Positions 7,788 to 15,842 of a stretch of 39,289 bases of DNA are shown piece by piece. The position numbers were made by a program, and so were the translations under genes. This stretch comes from a virus: the IMG/VR virus record IMGVR_UViG_3300042122_000061, positions 1-39,289 of that record; one strand, given 5' to 3'. Every line of letters begins with the position of its first letter. Position 1 is the first letter of the stretch. Below the pieces are notes generated by a model. It did not search any database. It saw only the letters and a list, made by a program, of their open reading frames with translations, and had not been told where the DNA came from.

Positions 7788-8222
7788 CTAACCTAGCTGA
7801 CTTATGGACAGGGACCCCGCCGGGATACGCGGGACGTCCCCGGCTCCAGTCACAATAATGGCGGTTGTCAGCGGCCCGCCGTAAAGCAGGTTCCCGCCCG
7901 TGGAGTTGTCGAACACGGCCCAATAATCCAATCCCAGGGTGATGGAATACAGCCCGGTGGCCACCGGCCAGGCAATCGTCCCCGATGCCCCGCCGTTGCC
8001 CACCGTGACGTCCGATGCCCCGATAGTTCCCCAAAGGGTTGCGTCATTCGTTTTCGCCACCCGCGCATAGCCGCCGGCGGACGTTGGTTCCGTGCCCGCC
8101 CCGAAAGGGTCCCCCCGGAACAGGGCAAAATACAGGGTTGCCTCCGAAAGGGTGGAATGGCGGTCCGCCCCGAAATGGGACCTAAGCGTCCGGTTGCGTG
8201 ACTTCACGCTCATGGTGGTCAT
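7788..8222 (-). CDS. Phage tail fibre-like minor tail protein
   Basis: A 144-residue beta-rich protein with the pattern of a common family of small phage tail proteins: LYFALFRGDPFGAGTEPTSAGGYAR, then TIAWPVATG...LDYWAVFDNSTGGNLLYGG, then VPRIPAGSLSI. These proteins accompany tail-tip genes in many siphoviruses and are thought to be virion components at the distal tail. It lies 3 bp from the preceding gene in the leftward tail cluster. Confidence 0.72.
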   Translation of the reverse strand: MTTMSVKSRNRTLRSHFGADRHSTLSEATLYFALFRGDPFGAGTEPTSAGGYARVAKTNDATLWGTIGASDVTVGNGGASGTIAWPVATGLYSITLGLDYWAVFDNSTGGNLLYGGPLTTAIIVTGAGDVPRIPAGSLSISQLG

Positions 8223-8225
8223 GGC

Positions 8226-9077
8226 TTAACTCCATGTCGTGGTGGATTCGGCAAACACCCGGAAAGACCAAAGTGAGAGGACCGCGTTAGACGGGGTAAT
8301 CCGGCGCAAGGTCAGCGGCGCGGAAATCGCCCCGGGGGCAAGGGCTCCGATATTGACTTGAGCCAGGAACGTGGTTCCGTCCGCGCTCAGCGTATGTTGC
8401 GCCGGCACTGACGGGGTAGTGTCAGACAGGGCCTCCATGGCCACCCGCACACTGTTGGCGGTCAGGGACGCCGAAAGGTTTTTGACCCGGAACGTCCTGT
8501 CCGCAGAGGATGACCGGGGCACGTTGCCCCAGTCGAAATAGGCAGGGGTCACCCGTTGGTCAAGGGTGGGATGCCAGAGGGCCAGCCGGTTGGGGTTTTC
8601 CCCTGGTACCGGTTCGCCGTAAAGGTGAACACTCCGGAAATCTGACGTACCAAAGTTCTGATACTGACCGCCAAACCGGATAGCCCGGATAGCCAGGACC
8701 GTGGAGGACGCTATGCCGGTTCGGTAATTCGGCTTAGTCGAAACCGTATTAACGGCGGTTTCCCCCGTGCTAGCGGATAGCGTCACCCATGTTCCGTCAA
8801 AGCCGTTCGTGGTGTCCACGGACGTTTCCACGGTCAGCTGTTTACCGGAGATATTGCGGAAATAGCCGTCAAGGTCCCGCAGCTCCGGGAAGATAAGGCA
8901 CAGCTTCCACGGGCTTCCGAACTGGCTTACCGTCGTGTCTGCCTCATCGTTCAGGGACACCAGTTCCGCGTTAGTCATCGTGGACATGTTGTTAGCGCCG
9001 TCAATCTTGACGCCTTGGGTCCCGTCGCGGTCAAAGGCCATCCTCCAGGACGGCGCGTCGGGGTAGTTTCCAGCCAC
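8226..9077 (-). CDS. Minor tail protein
   Basis: I chose the GTG at 9077 because AGGAGG lies 7 bp upstream and longer starts would overlap the distal tail gene. The 283-residue product has an N-terminal segment with a nucleotide-binding-like or beta-sandwich pattern (LCLIFPELRDLDGYF, IRAIRFGGQYQNFG) and a C-terminal region resembling a tail-associated Ig-like fold (FDWGNVPRSSSADRTFRVKNLSASLTA). Position between the distal tail protein and the tail fibre-like protein indicates a virion tail-tip component. I do not recognise a catalytic motif. Confidence 0.75.
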   Translation of the reverse strand: MAGNYPDAPSWRMAFDRDGTQGVKIDGANNMSTMTNAELVSLNDEADTTVSQFGSPWKLCLIFPELRDLDGYFRNISGKQLTVETSVDTTNGFDGTWVTLSASTGETAVNTVSTKPNYRTGIASSTVLAIRAIRFGGQYQNFGTSDFRSVHLYGEPVPGENPNRLALWHPTLDQRVTPAYFDWGNVPRSSSADRTFRVKNLSASLTANSVRVAMEALSDTTPSVPAQHTLSADGTTFLAQVNIGALAPGAISAPLTLRRITPSNAVLSLWSFRVFAESTTTWS

Positions 9078-9088
9078 TTGGGGGCCTC

Positions 9089-9895
9089 CTAGTAATAGAC
9101 GGGTTGAAAGGTCAGGGCGGCGGTTCCGGCCCCGCCGTCCGCGGACAGGGTGACCGTGTTTGTCCCCCGGCCCAGGGCGAACCAGGCGCGGGCTCCGGAG
9201 TGGGTCAAGCTGCCAATGAGGTTGGCCGAATCGGACGCCCGGACTATGGACGTCCTTTGCACGTCCAGGGACAGGGAATCCCCGTCTGCCAGGTCCGTGC
9301 CGGCCTTGACCCATACGTCCGGGGTAAGCGTCGAATTGGTCAGGGTGGGGTTAGACAATGGGCCGTCAAAGGTGACCACCGCCGCCGCCGTGGCCTCATC
9401 CCCAAGGTTTTCCACAGGCGTATCTACACCCACGGCCAGGGGCACCACCACGGGCGTCCCGTAAAAGAACGGGTCAGCCATGCCAATGTCCACGGTCACG
9501 CGCCCGGCATGCCGCCCGGCGCGGTTCCGTTCGATGCCCCCGGGGGCGATACCGTGGCCGGTGGCCGTGTGGGTCCCCAGGTCATCCGTCCAGGTCCGGG
9601 AGATTTCGAATTGCCCGCCGCCGTCCGGGCGCAACAGCCGTTTTAGGGTCCGTTCCGCGGCGGCGTAGTTGGCCATGTAGTCCGCAACGGTGGCCCCTGT
9701 CCCGTCCTGGCCAATGAGCCATAGGCCCAAGGTGATGGACCGGGAGTCCGTGACCCGGGGCCGGTATTCGGCCCCGGGCCGGAACGCGTATTGCCTATCT
9801 TCCCCCCGCAGCGGAGGGGCCAGGTTGGTATCTATGCGTTGGACGTCCGATGCCAGGGACAGCAAGGCCACGCCGTCAATTGCCCAGGTTTCCAT
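9089..9895 (-). CDS. Distal tail protein (Dit-like) / minor tail protein
   Basis: A 268-residue protein encoded immediately after the tape measure gene, with a one-base taATG overlap. The N-terminal part (WAIDGVALLSLASDVQRIDTN...RGEDRQYAFRPG) and the region SITLGLWLIGQDGTG match the usual pattern of siphovirus Dit-like proteins that form the hub ring joining tail tube and tail tip. The C-terminal ~110 residues form a beta-rich domain (VDTPVENLGDEATAAAVVTF, FALGRGTNTVTLS), similar to the galectin-like Dit C-domain. Its gene order strongly supports this call. Confidence 0.8.
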   Translation of the reverse strand: METWAIDGVALLSLASDVQRIDTNLAPPLRGEDRQYAFRPGAEYRPRVTDSRSITLGLWLIGQDGTGATVADYMANYAAAERTLKRLLRPDGGGQFEISRTWTDDLGTHTATGHGIAPGGIERNRAGRHAGRVTVDIGMADPFFYGTPVVVPLAVGVDTPVENLGDEATAAAVVTFDGPLSNPTLTNSTLTPDVWVKAGTDLADGDSLSLDVQRTSIVRASDSANLIGSLTHSGARAWFALGRGTNTVTLSADGGAGTAALTFQPVYY

Positions 9896-12225
9896 TACTC
9901 TCCCCCGTCGATTCCGAGATATGCCACCTTGGCAAGGGTGTTTGTGATGGACTGGCCCGCCGGTTCCGGGACCGGGTTATTGACCTCAATGTTCGTCACG
10001 CGCTGGCCTCCCCCGTCCGGCATGGCGTAGCCCCCGGCGGGAGCCGGGGACGCCACGGCGGGGACCTCGAGCCGGTCAGGGACGCCCACCTTTAGGGTGG
10101 TGGACACGTCGCCCATGAGCTTTTCCAGGTCCGGTATGTGGGCCTTGAGGGAGTCCACAAAGCCACCCATGATCCAGCCGCCGGCGGGTACCAACAGCGC
10201 CAGGTCATAGGCTTTCGGCCCCTTATGGTCCGCAATCCATTGGCCGATTCCGCCCACGAAATCGGCTATGCCTTGGAAACCGGCCTTAATGCCGTCAAGC
10301 AAGCCGGACATAATTTGGGAACCGGCGTTCCACAGCATGGACCCCAGCCCGGACAGGAACCCCAGGATTTGGCCCGGGATGCCAGCTATCCAGTTGAGCA
10401 TTTCCATGCCCTTGGCAATGGCAGCTTGGGCCATGGAGCCGAACCACGCGCCCACCATTCCGGCCAGGTTGGCCAGCCAGGACAGGTACCCCAGGATTGC
10501 CCCGGGAATCCCGCCGATGAACGACAAAAGCCCGTTCCAAACGCCTATTGCGAAATTCGAAATTCCGGTCCAAATTGAACCTATCCAGGAACCGAAAGCC
10601 GAAAGGGCACCCATAAAAAATCCGGAAATTCCGGCCCAAATTGAGGCTAGCCAATTTCCGAAACCGCCGAAAATTTCGCCTACCCACCGCCAAAGTCCGT
10701 CCCAAATTTCGACAACCCAATTTCCAAATCCGCCTAAAACGGACATAAACCACGATGAAAAACCGGTCCAAATTTCGGAAAGCCAGGTGCCCAGGCCGGC
10801 GAAAACCTCACCCACCCAATTAACGAATCCGCCCCAAACTTGGGTCACCCACGCCACCACGGAATCCCAATTCATGACCAGCCAAATGAGGGCGGCAATG
10901 AGGGCAAGAATTCCAATGACTATCCACGTCACGGGGTTTGCCAGGAGCGGGGCCACGACGGCCCACGCCGAAACCGCCCACGCCGTAAAGGCCAGGACCA
11001 AGGCCCCGCCGATGACGCCGGCCAGCGCCGCCAGGACCCACTGGTTTTCTTGGACAAATCCCATGACCGCCATAAGGACCGGCAACGCCGTTTCGGCCAG
11101 GGACATAAAGGTAGTTTCTACGGTCCGCTGCAGGGTGGTTAGAGCCGTGCCCGGACCGCTGTTTAGGGTGGTCCCGAACTTGGAAGCTGCCCCGGCGGTA
11201 TCGTCGAAAGCGTCCCCCATGGGGTCCACCATGCCCAGGAACGCCGGGATTTGATCCACGCCCAGGTCCTCAAGCGGGGTCCCGAACAGGGCCAGGGCAA
11301 GGGCGGACTGTTCCGCCGGGTCCTTTACGGACTGGAGCGCCCCCACGATTTCGCCCATGGCACCCTTGGCGGAATCCCCGCCGGCCAAAAGCCGGTTGGT
11401 CATATCTTGGGTATTCAGCCCCAGGGACTCATAAGCGGTCCCGGTGGACTTGGACATATCGGTAGCCCGGATTTGGAATTCCTTTAAGGCGTCACCCATC
11501 TTGTCCATGCCAATGGCACCGTCACCACCCGCCGCAACAATCATGCCCATTGCGGTTTCGCCGTCAATTCCAAGCCCGGCAAAGTGCTTGGAATATTCGT
11601 CCATTACCGGGAAGACCTCTTCACGGACGGACGCCGGTAGCTTTTGCATAGCTGCCGTGATGAGGTCCATTGCTTCCGTGCCGTCTTTGGCAAGGCCGTG
11701 CTTCATGAGGACGCCCGCGGTTGCCGCCGACGTCGCCACGTCCACGTCAAAGGCCGCGGCCAGGTCCAGGGCGTTGGCCGTAATGGCCTCGAGGTCCGCA
11801 GATGACGCGTCGGCCATGCCCTCCATGGAGGACATAACGGACCCCACGGCAGTGGACACGTCGGCCATGCTTTCGCCGTAGGCCCCGGCGTACAGCTTGC
11901 CCGACACGTCCCCGGCCTTGGTTGCCTGTTCCGGGGTCAGGGACATTTGCGCGGCCATTTTGGTCTGGAGGTCCGCAGACTCAATGGCCCCTTGGAACCC
12001 GCCCACCACCATGGCCCCGACGCCGATTCCGGCAGCTATCCCGCCGATTTTGGCGGCGGGTCCCAGGCCGTCCCCAAAGCCCTTACCGGCCTTTTTGCCC
12101 GCCTCCCGGCCCGCGCCCTCCGCTTCCGGGACTAGTTCCTTGGTTATGGACTCCCGGCCCTCTTTGAAAGACGGGACGATGGAGACATACGCCGCCGCCA
12201 GTTCCACCGCGTTGCCACCGGCCAT
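9895..12225 (-). CDS. Tape measure protein
   Basis: A 776-residue protein, the longest gene in the window. The ATG at 12225 is chosen for its one-base overlap with the chaperone stop (taATG). N-terminal ~130 residues are helical with a Gly-rich hydrophobic helix (AAKIGGIAAGIGVGAMVVGG); residues ~100-370 resemble a PhageMin_Tail domain. Hydrophobic segments lie at about 395-470. Then a Trp-rich repeat region follows (units like GGFGNWVVEIWDGLWRWVGE, about residues 470-600), and a Gly/Ala-rich C-terminus with GPKAYDLALLVPAGGWIMGG, typical of tape measure C-ends. It sets tail length and is expelled into the host membrane at DNA entry. Codon use in the Trp region is more AT-rich than around it. 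Confidence 0.93.
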   Translation of the reverse strand: MAGGNAVELAAAYVSIVPSFKEGRESITKELVPEAEGAGREAGKKAGKGFGDGLGPAAKIGGIAAGIGVGAMVVGGFQGAIESADLQTKMAAQMSLTPEQATKAGDVSGKLYAGAYGESMADVSTAVGSVMSSMEGMADASSADLEAITANALDLAAAFDVDVATSAATAGVLMKHGLAKDGTEAMDLITAAMQKLPASVREEVFPVMDEYSKHFAGLGIDGETAMGMIVAAGGDGAIGMDKMGDALKEFQIRATDMSKSTGTAYESLGLNTQDMTNRLLAGGDSAKGAMGEIVGALQSVKDPAEQSALALALFGTPLEDLGVDQIPAFLGMVDPMGDAFDDTAGAASKFGTTLNSGPGTALTTLQRTVETTFMSLAETALPVLMAVMGFVQENQWVLAALAGVIGGALVLAFTAWAVSAWAVVAPLLANPVTWIVIGILALIAALIWLVMNWDSVVAWVTQVWGGFVNWVGEVFAGLGTWLSEIWTGFSSWFMSVLGGFGNWVVEIWDGLWRWVGEIFGGFGNWLASIWAGISGFFMGALSAFGSWIGSIWTGISNFAIGVWNGLLSFIGGIPGAILGYLSWLANLAGMVGAWFGSMAQAAIAKGMEMLNWIAGIPGQILGFLSGLGSMLWNAGSQIMSGLLDGIKAGFQGIADFVGGIGQWIADHKGPKAYDLALLVPAGGWIMGGFVDSLKAHIPDLEKLMGDVSTTLKVGVPDRLEVPAVASPAPAGGYAMPDGGGQRVTNIEVNNPVPEPAGQSITNTLAKVAYLGIDGGE

Positions 12226-12943
12226 TAGCTTGCCCCGTTCCACCAGTCGTCAAAGTCTTTTACCGGGATAGGTTTGGACCCGTATTTTTGGGCTTCCGAT
12301 TTGCGCCCCGGGCGCGGAATCGGCTTAGGTTTGGGCGCGGTTTTCTTGCCCGCCCGTTGCCAGTTGCCACCGGCCAACAGGTCCACCGCGTGGGCCATGA
12401 GGTCAGCCAGGACCAGCCCGCCCGCCCACGCCGCCATTTCCGGCTGTAGCTCCCGGAACAGGGCGGACCGTGGGCCGGACTGGTGGACCACCACGTAAAG
12501 GTCCCGCCAGGTCAGCCGGACCGTTCCCAGGTCATCCAGCCGCAGCCCCATGGACAGTAAGTCGTATTCGACGGCCTCGCCATGATCCTTGAGGATCAGG
12601 GCAAGGCCGGCGATTCCCCCACTGAAATTTTGCTTGCCTCTTGCCAGGCCTTGAGGAGCGCGCCCATTTGTTCGTCATCCATGACGTCAGCAAGGCCGGG
12701 TGAATACCGCTCGAGCATTTCCAGCTGCACCTCTCCCAGGGCGCGCAAATCCTCCTGGTCAGGGTCCTGTCCGGCGGCTTGGGCGTCCCGGATGGGCGCG
12801 GCCAGTTTGGCCAGCTTGTTCCGGTAGCCCAGGGGGGTATATTTCAGCAGCGGGAGGGACCGGGTTTTCTTTTCCCCGGGGACCTTGAATTCGAACACGT
12901 TTTGCTTTTGTGACGCCTTGGACGCCGGGACCTCAAAGACCAT
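12225..12943 (-). CDS. Tail assembly chaperone GT fusion made by -1 frameshift
   Basis: The short chaperone frame (12943 to 12596) and the downstream frame (to 12225) are joined if ribosomes slip back one base at 12620-12614. After slippage the frame reads GIAGLALILKDHGEAVEYD, then LLSMGLRLDDLGTVRLTWRD, with no stop between. The phrase EAVEYDLLSMGLRLDDLGT is a conserved feature of the C-terminal half of siphovirus tail chaperones, and it is intact only if the frame is entered upstream of the ATG at 12551. The fusion would bind the tape measure protein during tail assembly. Its stop overlaps the tape measure start. Confidence 0.85.
12596..12943 (-). CDS. Tail assembly chaperone G (short form)
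   Basis: A 115-residue protein located between major tail and tape measure genes. It begins with an Ala/Lys/Phe-rich segment (FEFKVPGEKKTRSLPLLKY) followed by a helical acidic part (LRALGEVQLEMLERYSPGLAD, LLKAWQEASKISVGESPALP), as expected for the abundant, non-frameshifted chaperone. A fraction of ribosomes should shift frame near the end to make the longer GT protein. It is not part of the mature virion in known systems. Confidence 0.85.
   Translation of the reverse strand: MVFEVPASKASQKQNVFEFKVPGEKKTRSLPLLKYTPLGYRNKLAKLAAPIRDAQAAGQDPDQEDLRALGEVQLEMLERYSPGLADVMDDEQMGALLKAWQEASKISVGESPALP
12614..12620 (-). other. Candidate -1 programmed frameshift site (GGGGGAA)
   Basis: On the minus strand the codons GTG GGG GAA provide the heptamer G GGG GAA in the right register for a one-base back-slip onto GGG and GGA. 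The P-site pairing is unchanged after the slip and the A-site loses its second base match. It is the best candidate between the two chaperone frames and lies about 7 codons before the stop of the short frame. Another upstream heptamer (AAAATTT) is in the wrong register. Confidence 0.65.
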
Positions 12944-12977
12944 TTGCTGGAGCCTTTCGAATTGGGGTTAGGAATGG

Positions 12978-13019
12978 AAAAAGGTGGAGCGGACGCAACC
13001 CCGGACGTCCGCCCCACCT
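12978..13019 (-). terminator. Intrinsic terminator after the major tail gene (leftward)
   Basis: Read leftward: AGGTGG(G)GCGGACG, a loop of about 10 bases, then CGTCCGC(T)CCACCT and TTTTT. The stem is 13-14 bp with one mismatch. It lies just after the major tail gene stop, so it may reduce read-through into the chaperone and tape measure genes, giving high tail tube protein relative to downstream products. Confidence 0.85.
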
Positions 13020-13031
13020 GGTGCCCGGCGC

Positions 13032-13865
13032 TTAGGCGCGGGTGTATGCCAGCGACGTGGACGGGCCAACGCCGTTGGTAACCACCACCGGGGCAGACCC
13101 GGCGTCACCAGCCGGGAGGCTGGCCACAATGGTGGTGGAATTAACCACGGTGAAGTCATCCACGGCCACGCCGTCAATGGTCACCCCGGTGGTGCCCGTG
13201 AACCGGGCACCGGTAATGGTGACCAGGTCACCCTCCCCAGCCGGGTCCGGGTTGCCCACGACGGCGGCAAGCGTCGGGACGCCCGCCGTCAAAACCTGTC
13301 CATCGTCCAAGTAGATGTAGACGTTTACGCCCTCACTATCGGGGTACGTGGCAAGGGTGACCGGCCAGGTAATCGCGCCGGACTTCACGAACGCCACTTC
13401 CCCGGTTTCGGACACCTGACCGTCCGGGACCACGATAAGGACCTTTGCGTCCCCGTCCTTGATTTTGAACACGTAGGGCTTCCGGGGCATTTCGGTGCCC
13501 TTGAGCATGGCGGTAATCCGTTTGCCGTTGGTTGCATCGGCGGCGGTAACCGAAACGTTGTCATCCCCCAGGTAGTTCTTAAGGGACGCCTCATTGGTTT
13601 CAAGGTGGCCCCATGCCAGCTTGGCGGAAAATTCGGTCAGCAGCTCCCGGACAACGGACCCGGACCAGTCCCGTACCTGTTCCGTGGAACGTTCCGGGGT
13701 CAGGGTCAGGCCGTCCTCCGAAATGTAACCGGAGTCCTCAAACGCCGGGTCCAGTTCATCGTCCACCGCAGTGGGCAGGGTGGTGCCCCGGGGGGCGGAA
13801 AGAATGGGGCCGGTGGTCAGTTGGTCCGGTGCCCCGGTCAGAACATTGGATGCAATAACGCTCAT
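13032..13865 (-). CDS. Major tail (tube) protein with C-terminal Ig-like (IPT/TIG) domain
   Basis: A 277-residue protein. The N-terminal ~195 residues (TALPTAVDDELD-like start, GYISEDGLTLTPERSTEQVRDW) match the common siphovirus major tail protein pattern. The C-terminal ~80 residues form an IPT/TIG-type Ig-like domain (GEGDLVTITGARFTGTTGVTI...VVVTNGVGPSTSLAYT), probably displayed on the tail surface. The start is supported by AAAGGGG upstream. The gene is followed by a strong terminator. The tube subunit is needed in many copies, consistent with the upstream-terminator arrangement. Confidence 0.9.
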   Translation of the reverse strand: MSVIASNVLTGAPDQLTTGPILSAPRGTTLPTAVDDELDPAFEDSGYISEDGLTLTPERSTEQVRDWSGSVVRELLTEFSAKLAWGHLETNEASLKNYLGDDNVSVTAADATNGKRITAMLKGTEMPRKPYVFKIKDGDAKVLIVVPDGQVSETGEVAFVKSGAITWPVTLATYPDSEGVNVYIYLDDGQVLTAGVPTLAAVVGNPDPAGEGDLVTITGARFTGTTGVTIDGVAVDDFTVVNSTTIVASLPAGDAGSAPVVVTNGVGPSTSLAYTRA

Positions 13866-13896
13866 TTTGGTTTGCCCCTTTCAGGCAGTGAAAAAG

Positions 13897-14340
13897 CTAT
13901 GCGTTGACGATTTGCCCGCGCATTGCAACCGTGAAAGTTGCGGAATATCGGGCGCGGGAGGTGACCGGGTCCGAATCTTTATAGGGCATGGAAAGGGCCG
14001 TGACGTCGTTTACTACCGTCTGCCCCATCCACCCTTTGCGGCCGGCGTAAAGGATCAGGCCAGCGGCCCGGCGGGCAATATCGGACGCCCGTATGTCGTC
14101 GTCCGGCCCGGCCCCCCAGGCCGTAATGGTGAGCTGCAGATTAGACACCAGGACGTCCCGGGGGACGCCTCCGGTGGCCCGTACCGTGACCGCTTCCGCG
14201 GGCGGTTCATAGTCCGGGGACGCGGCGTTCATGGCCCCCAGGACGGCCACGGAATCGAACCCCGGTTGCATGGCCAGCATTTCCGTTAGGTAGCCGATAA
14301 GGACGGTTTCCCCGTCCGCCGGTTCCACGAATTCAGCCAC
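13897..14340 (-). CDS. Tail terminator / tail completion protein
   Basis: A 147-residue protein encoded directly before the major tail gene, in the usual position of the tail terminator that caps the tail tube and joins it to the head. Pattern: an N-terminal helical segment (DGETVLIGYLTEMLA), an alpha/beta body (RDVLVSNLQLTITAWGA, DIARRAAGLILYAGRKGWM) and C-terminal beta strands (ARYSATFTVAMRG). It overlaps the upstream gene by 8 bp. The call rests mostly on gene order and fold pattern. Confidence 0.75.
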   Translation of the reverse strand: MAEFVEPADGETVLIGYLTEMLAMQPGFDSVAVLGAMNAASPDYEPPAEAVTVRATGGVPRDVLVSNLQLTITAWGAGPDDDIRASDIARRAAGLILYAGRKGWMGQTVVNDVTALSMPYKDSDPVTSRARYSATFTVAMRGQIVNA

Positions 14341-14593
14341 GGCCCGCCCCTATCGCCCTGGTCAGGACTTTGTCCGTGGCTTCCGCTTTGGCGGCTTCCC
14401 ATGATTCGGTGGCCACCGTGGCCCGGACGCGGTTAGCGCCCGTGCTGACTTCCACGCCGAACCCCTCACCCGCAGCCGCCGCCATGGCGTTGGCCCGCCG
14501 GGTGACGTCTGCCCGCGCCGCGCCGGACCGGAGGATTTGCCGGAACCCGGCGGTTTTGAAAACCAGCTTTGTGACTTTCCCGCCAACGTCCAT
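14333..14593 (-). CDS. Head-tail connector / HK97 gp10-like protein
   Basis: An 86-residue basic protein (GKVTKLVFKTAGFRQILRSGAARADVTRRANAMAAAAG) in the position where siphoviruses encode a short HK97 gp10-like or tail-associated connector protein. It is predicted to be alpha/beta, with VRATVATESWEAAKAEATDK near the C-terminus. Encoded between the head closure gene and the tail terminator gene with an 8-bp overlap to the latter. Confidence 0.7.
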   Translation of the reverse strand: MDVGGKVTKLVFKTAGFRQILRSGAARADVTRRANAMAAAAGEGFGVEVSTGANRVRATVATESWEAAKAEATDKVLTRAIGAGRG

Positions 14594-14596
14594 GGG

Positions 14597-14941
14597 TTAC
14601 CCCCTCCAGTCGATGAGTAGGACCAGGACGTGGTCCAGGTCCCCGGTTGGGGACCTATGCCGGGCAGGTTCGCCGTCCACGGCGTAGGTTTTGCCCTCCC
14701 ATTCCACGGCGTCCGTTGCTTGGACGTCGGTTCCGGGAGGGGCGAACCAGGACCACCGGACGGCGACCGCGCCCACCCGGTTTTCCAGGACCTCTTGGGA
14801 GGCCCCCGGTTGGAGCAGTGACCCGGGAACGGGGGTCCGGGTTGCGCCGGCCCCGTAGTCCGCCCGGCGGGTCCCGCGGGCGTCCGTGGTCCAGGTTGGC
14901 CGGACCACGGTGGGCGTATCGTCAGCGAAAGACGGAAGCAT
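14597..14941 (-). CDS. Head closure (stopper) protein
   Basis: A 114-residue beta-rich protein with the usual pattern of phage head-closure proteins: VVRPTWTTDARGTRRADYG, then TPVPGSLLQPGASQEV, then WEGKTYAVDGEPARHRSPTG and DHVLVLLIDWRG. The motif 'W...G..Y.VDG' with a following hydrophobic strand is typical. It would close the connector after DNA packaging. Gene order (connector, stopper, gp10-like, terminator) supports it. Confidence 0.8.
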   Translation of the reverse strand: MLPSFADDTPTVVRPTWTTDARGTRRADYGAGATRTPVPGSLLQPGASQEVLENRVGAVAVRWSWFAPPGTDVQATDAVEWEGKTYAVDGEPARHRSPTGDLDHVLVLLIDWRG

Positions 14942-14950
14942 TCCGGCCCC

Positions 14951-15535
14951 CTAAATCTTGTAGGGGGCCAGGACGGCTAGGTCCCGCTCGAGGAGTGACA
15001 GGCCACCGGAGACGCCCGGGGCGGTAGTGGCCCAAGCCACCGAAACCGTCCCGGCCTGTTCCCGGGTAGCGCCCATGGGTGACGCCAGGGCGTTGGCCGT
15101 GAGTTGCTTCACGATTTGCGCCAGGTCCGGGACGTCCGCCAGGTCATACCCGTGGCGGACCCGGACGGATACGGCCCCGAACCGGTTAGACCAGGCCCCG
15201 CCCGTGGACACCATGCCGTGACGGGAAAAGTCCAGCCCGGTGACGTCCACCGCTTCCCCGGCGTTCGTTGCGGTCAGCACCTCGAGGAGCCGCCCGGTTG
15301 GGAGGAGGAGCAGCGAACCGCCCGGCCCGTCCCCGGTTAGTGTCTCCTCGAGGACCGGCGCAATATGCCACCGTGCCCAGCGTCGAATCCCCGCCGATGC
15401 CCCATTGAGGAGGGGCAACACGCGGGGGTCCTCCGCGGAAATCTTGCCCTTGGTCCAGGCGGAAAATTCCGCCGCCGTAACCAGGGGCGGTAAGCGGAAC
15501 GCGTCTTCGTCCGGCTCAATAATTGACGTTGTCAC
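14951..15535 (-). CDS. Head-tail connector (adaptor) protein
   Basis: A 194-residue protein with the pattern of phage gp6-like adaptors: helical N-terminus (LPPLVTAAEFSAWTKGKISAEDPRV) with a conserved AEFSAW motif, then helical segments (GASAGIRRWARWHIAPVLEET), a beta insertion (LLLLPTGRLLEVLTAT) and a C-terminal helix (DLAQIVKQLTANALASPMG). It probably forms the ring attached to the portal. Position after the small 15554-15766 gene and before the stopper fits. Confidence 0.82.
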   Translation of the reverse strand: MTTSIIEPDEDAFRLPPLVTAAEFSAWTKGKISAEDPRVLPLLNGASAGIRRWARWHIAPVLEETLTGDGPGGSLLLLPTGRLLEVLTATNAGEAVDVTGLDFSRHGMVSTGGAWSNRFGAVSVRVRHGYDLADVPDLAQIVKQLTANALASPMGATREQAGTVSVAWATTAPGVSGGLSLLERDLAVLAPYKI

Positions 15536-15553
15536 GGTCCCGCCCCCTGTTGG

Positions 15554-15766
15554 CTATTCGGCCTTTTCGGCGGCGGTTCGGGATTTGTTCAGCGGGGGCG
15601 CGGGGACGTTTTTTGTTGCCGCCGGCCTTGCCTTGGGTGGTGTTGCCTTTTTGGCCCCCACCAGGTCAGCGGCGGTTAGGCCGCGCTTTTTGGCGTCAAC
15701 GTCCGAAAGCCGCAAGGTTGCGGCCATGCCATTGACGTTGACCGAATACGATTTGAGCCCAGCCAT
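15554..15766 (-). CDS. Small Lys/Ala/Pro-rich head-region protein
   Basis: A 70-residue protein. The ATG at 15766 is chosen because AAAGGGG lies just upstream; longer starts would cross the hairpin following the capsid gene. The N-terminal 40 residues have a small alpha/beta pattern (YSVNVNGMAATLRLSDVDAKKRG). The C-terminal half is disordered and basic (KKATPPKARPAATKNVPAPP). Genes of this type between capsid and connector are common in actinophages; function unknown. Confidence 0.65.
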   Translation of the reverse strand: MAGLKSYSVNVNGMAATLRLSDVDAKKRGLTAADLVGAKKATPPKARPAATKNVPAPPLNKSRTAAEKAE

Positions 15767-15790
15767 GGCCGTGCCCCTTTCCGGTTGGGT

Positions 15791-15828
15791 GGACGCGGGC
15801 CACGCCCCAGCAAGCGCGGCCCGCGTCC
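15791..15828. repeat. Inverted repeat after the major capsid gene
   Basis: Perfect 11-bp arms, GGACGCGGGCC at 15791-15801 and GGCCCGCGTCC at 15818-15828, with a 16-bp loop. It lies in the gap after the capsid stop when read leftward. There is no T-run, so it is not a standard intrinsic terminator, but it may stabilise the 3' end of the capsid message or slow transcription. Confidence 0.6.
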
Positions 15829-15842
15829 GGTCAATGGGTGGG

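Noticed and set aside
12225-12551. Downstream tail chaperone frame as an independent gene starting at the ATG at 12551
   Set aside because: The conserved segment EAVEYDLLS precedes that ATG in the same frame and no good ribosome site is present, so a frameshift fusion explains it better.
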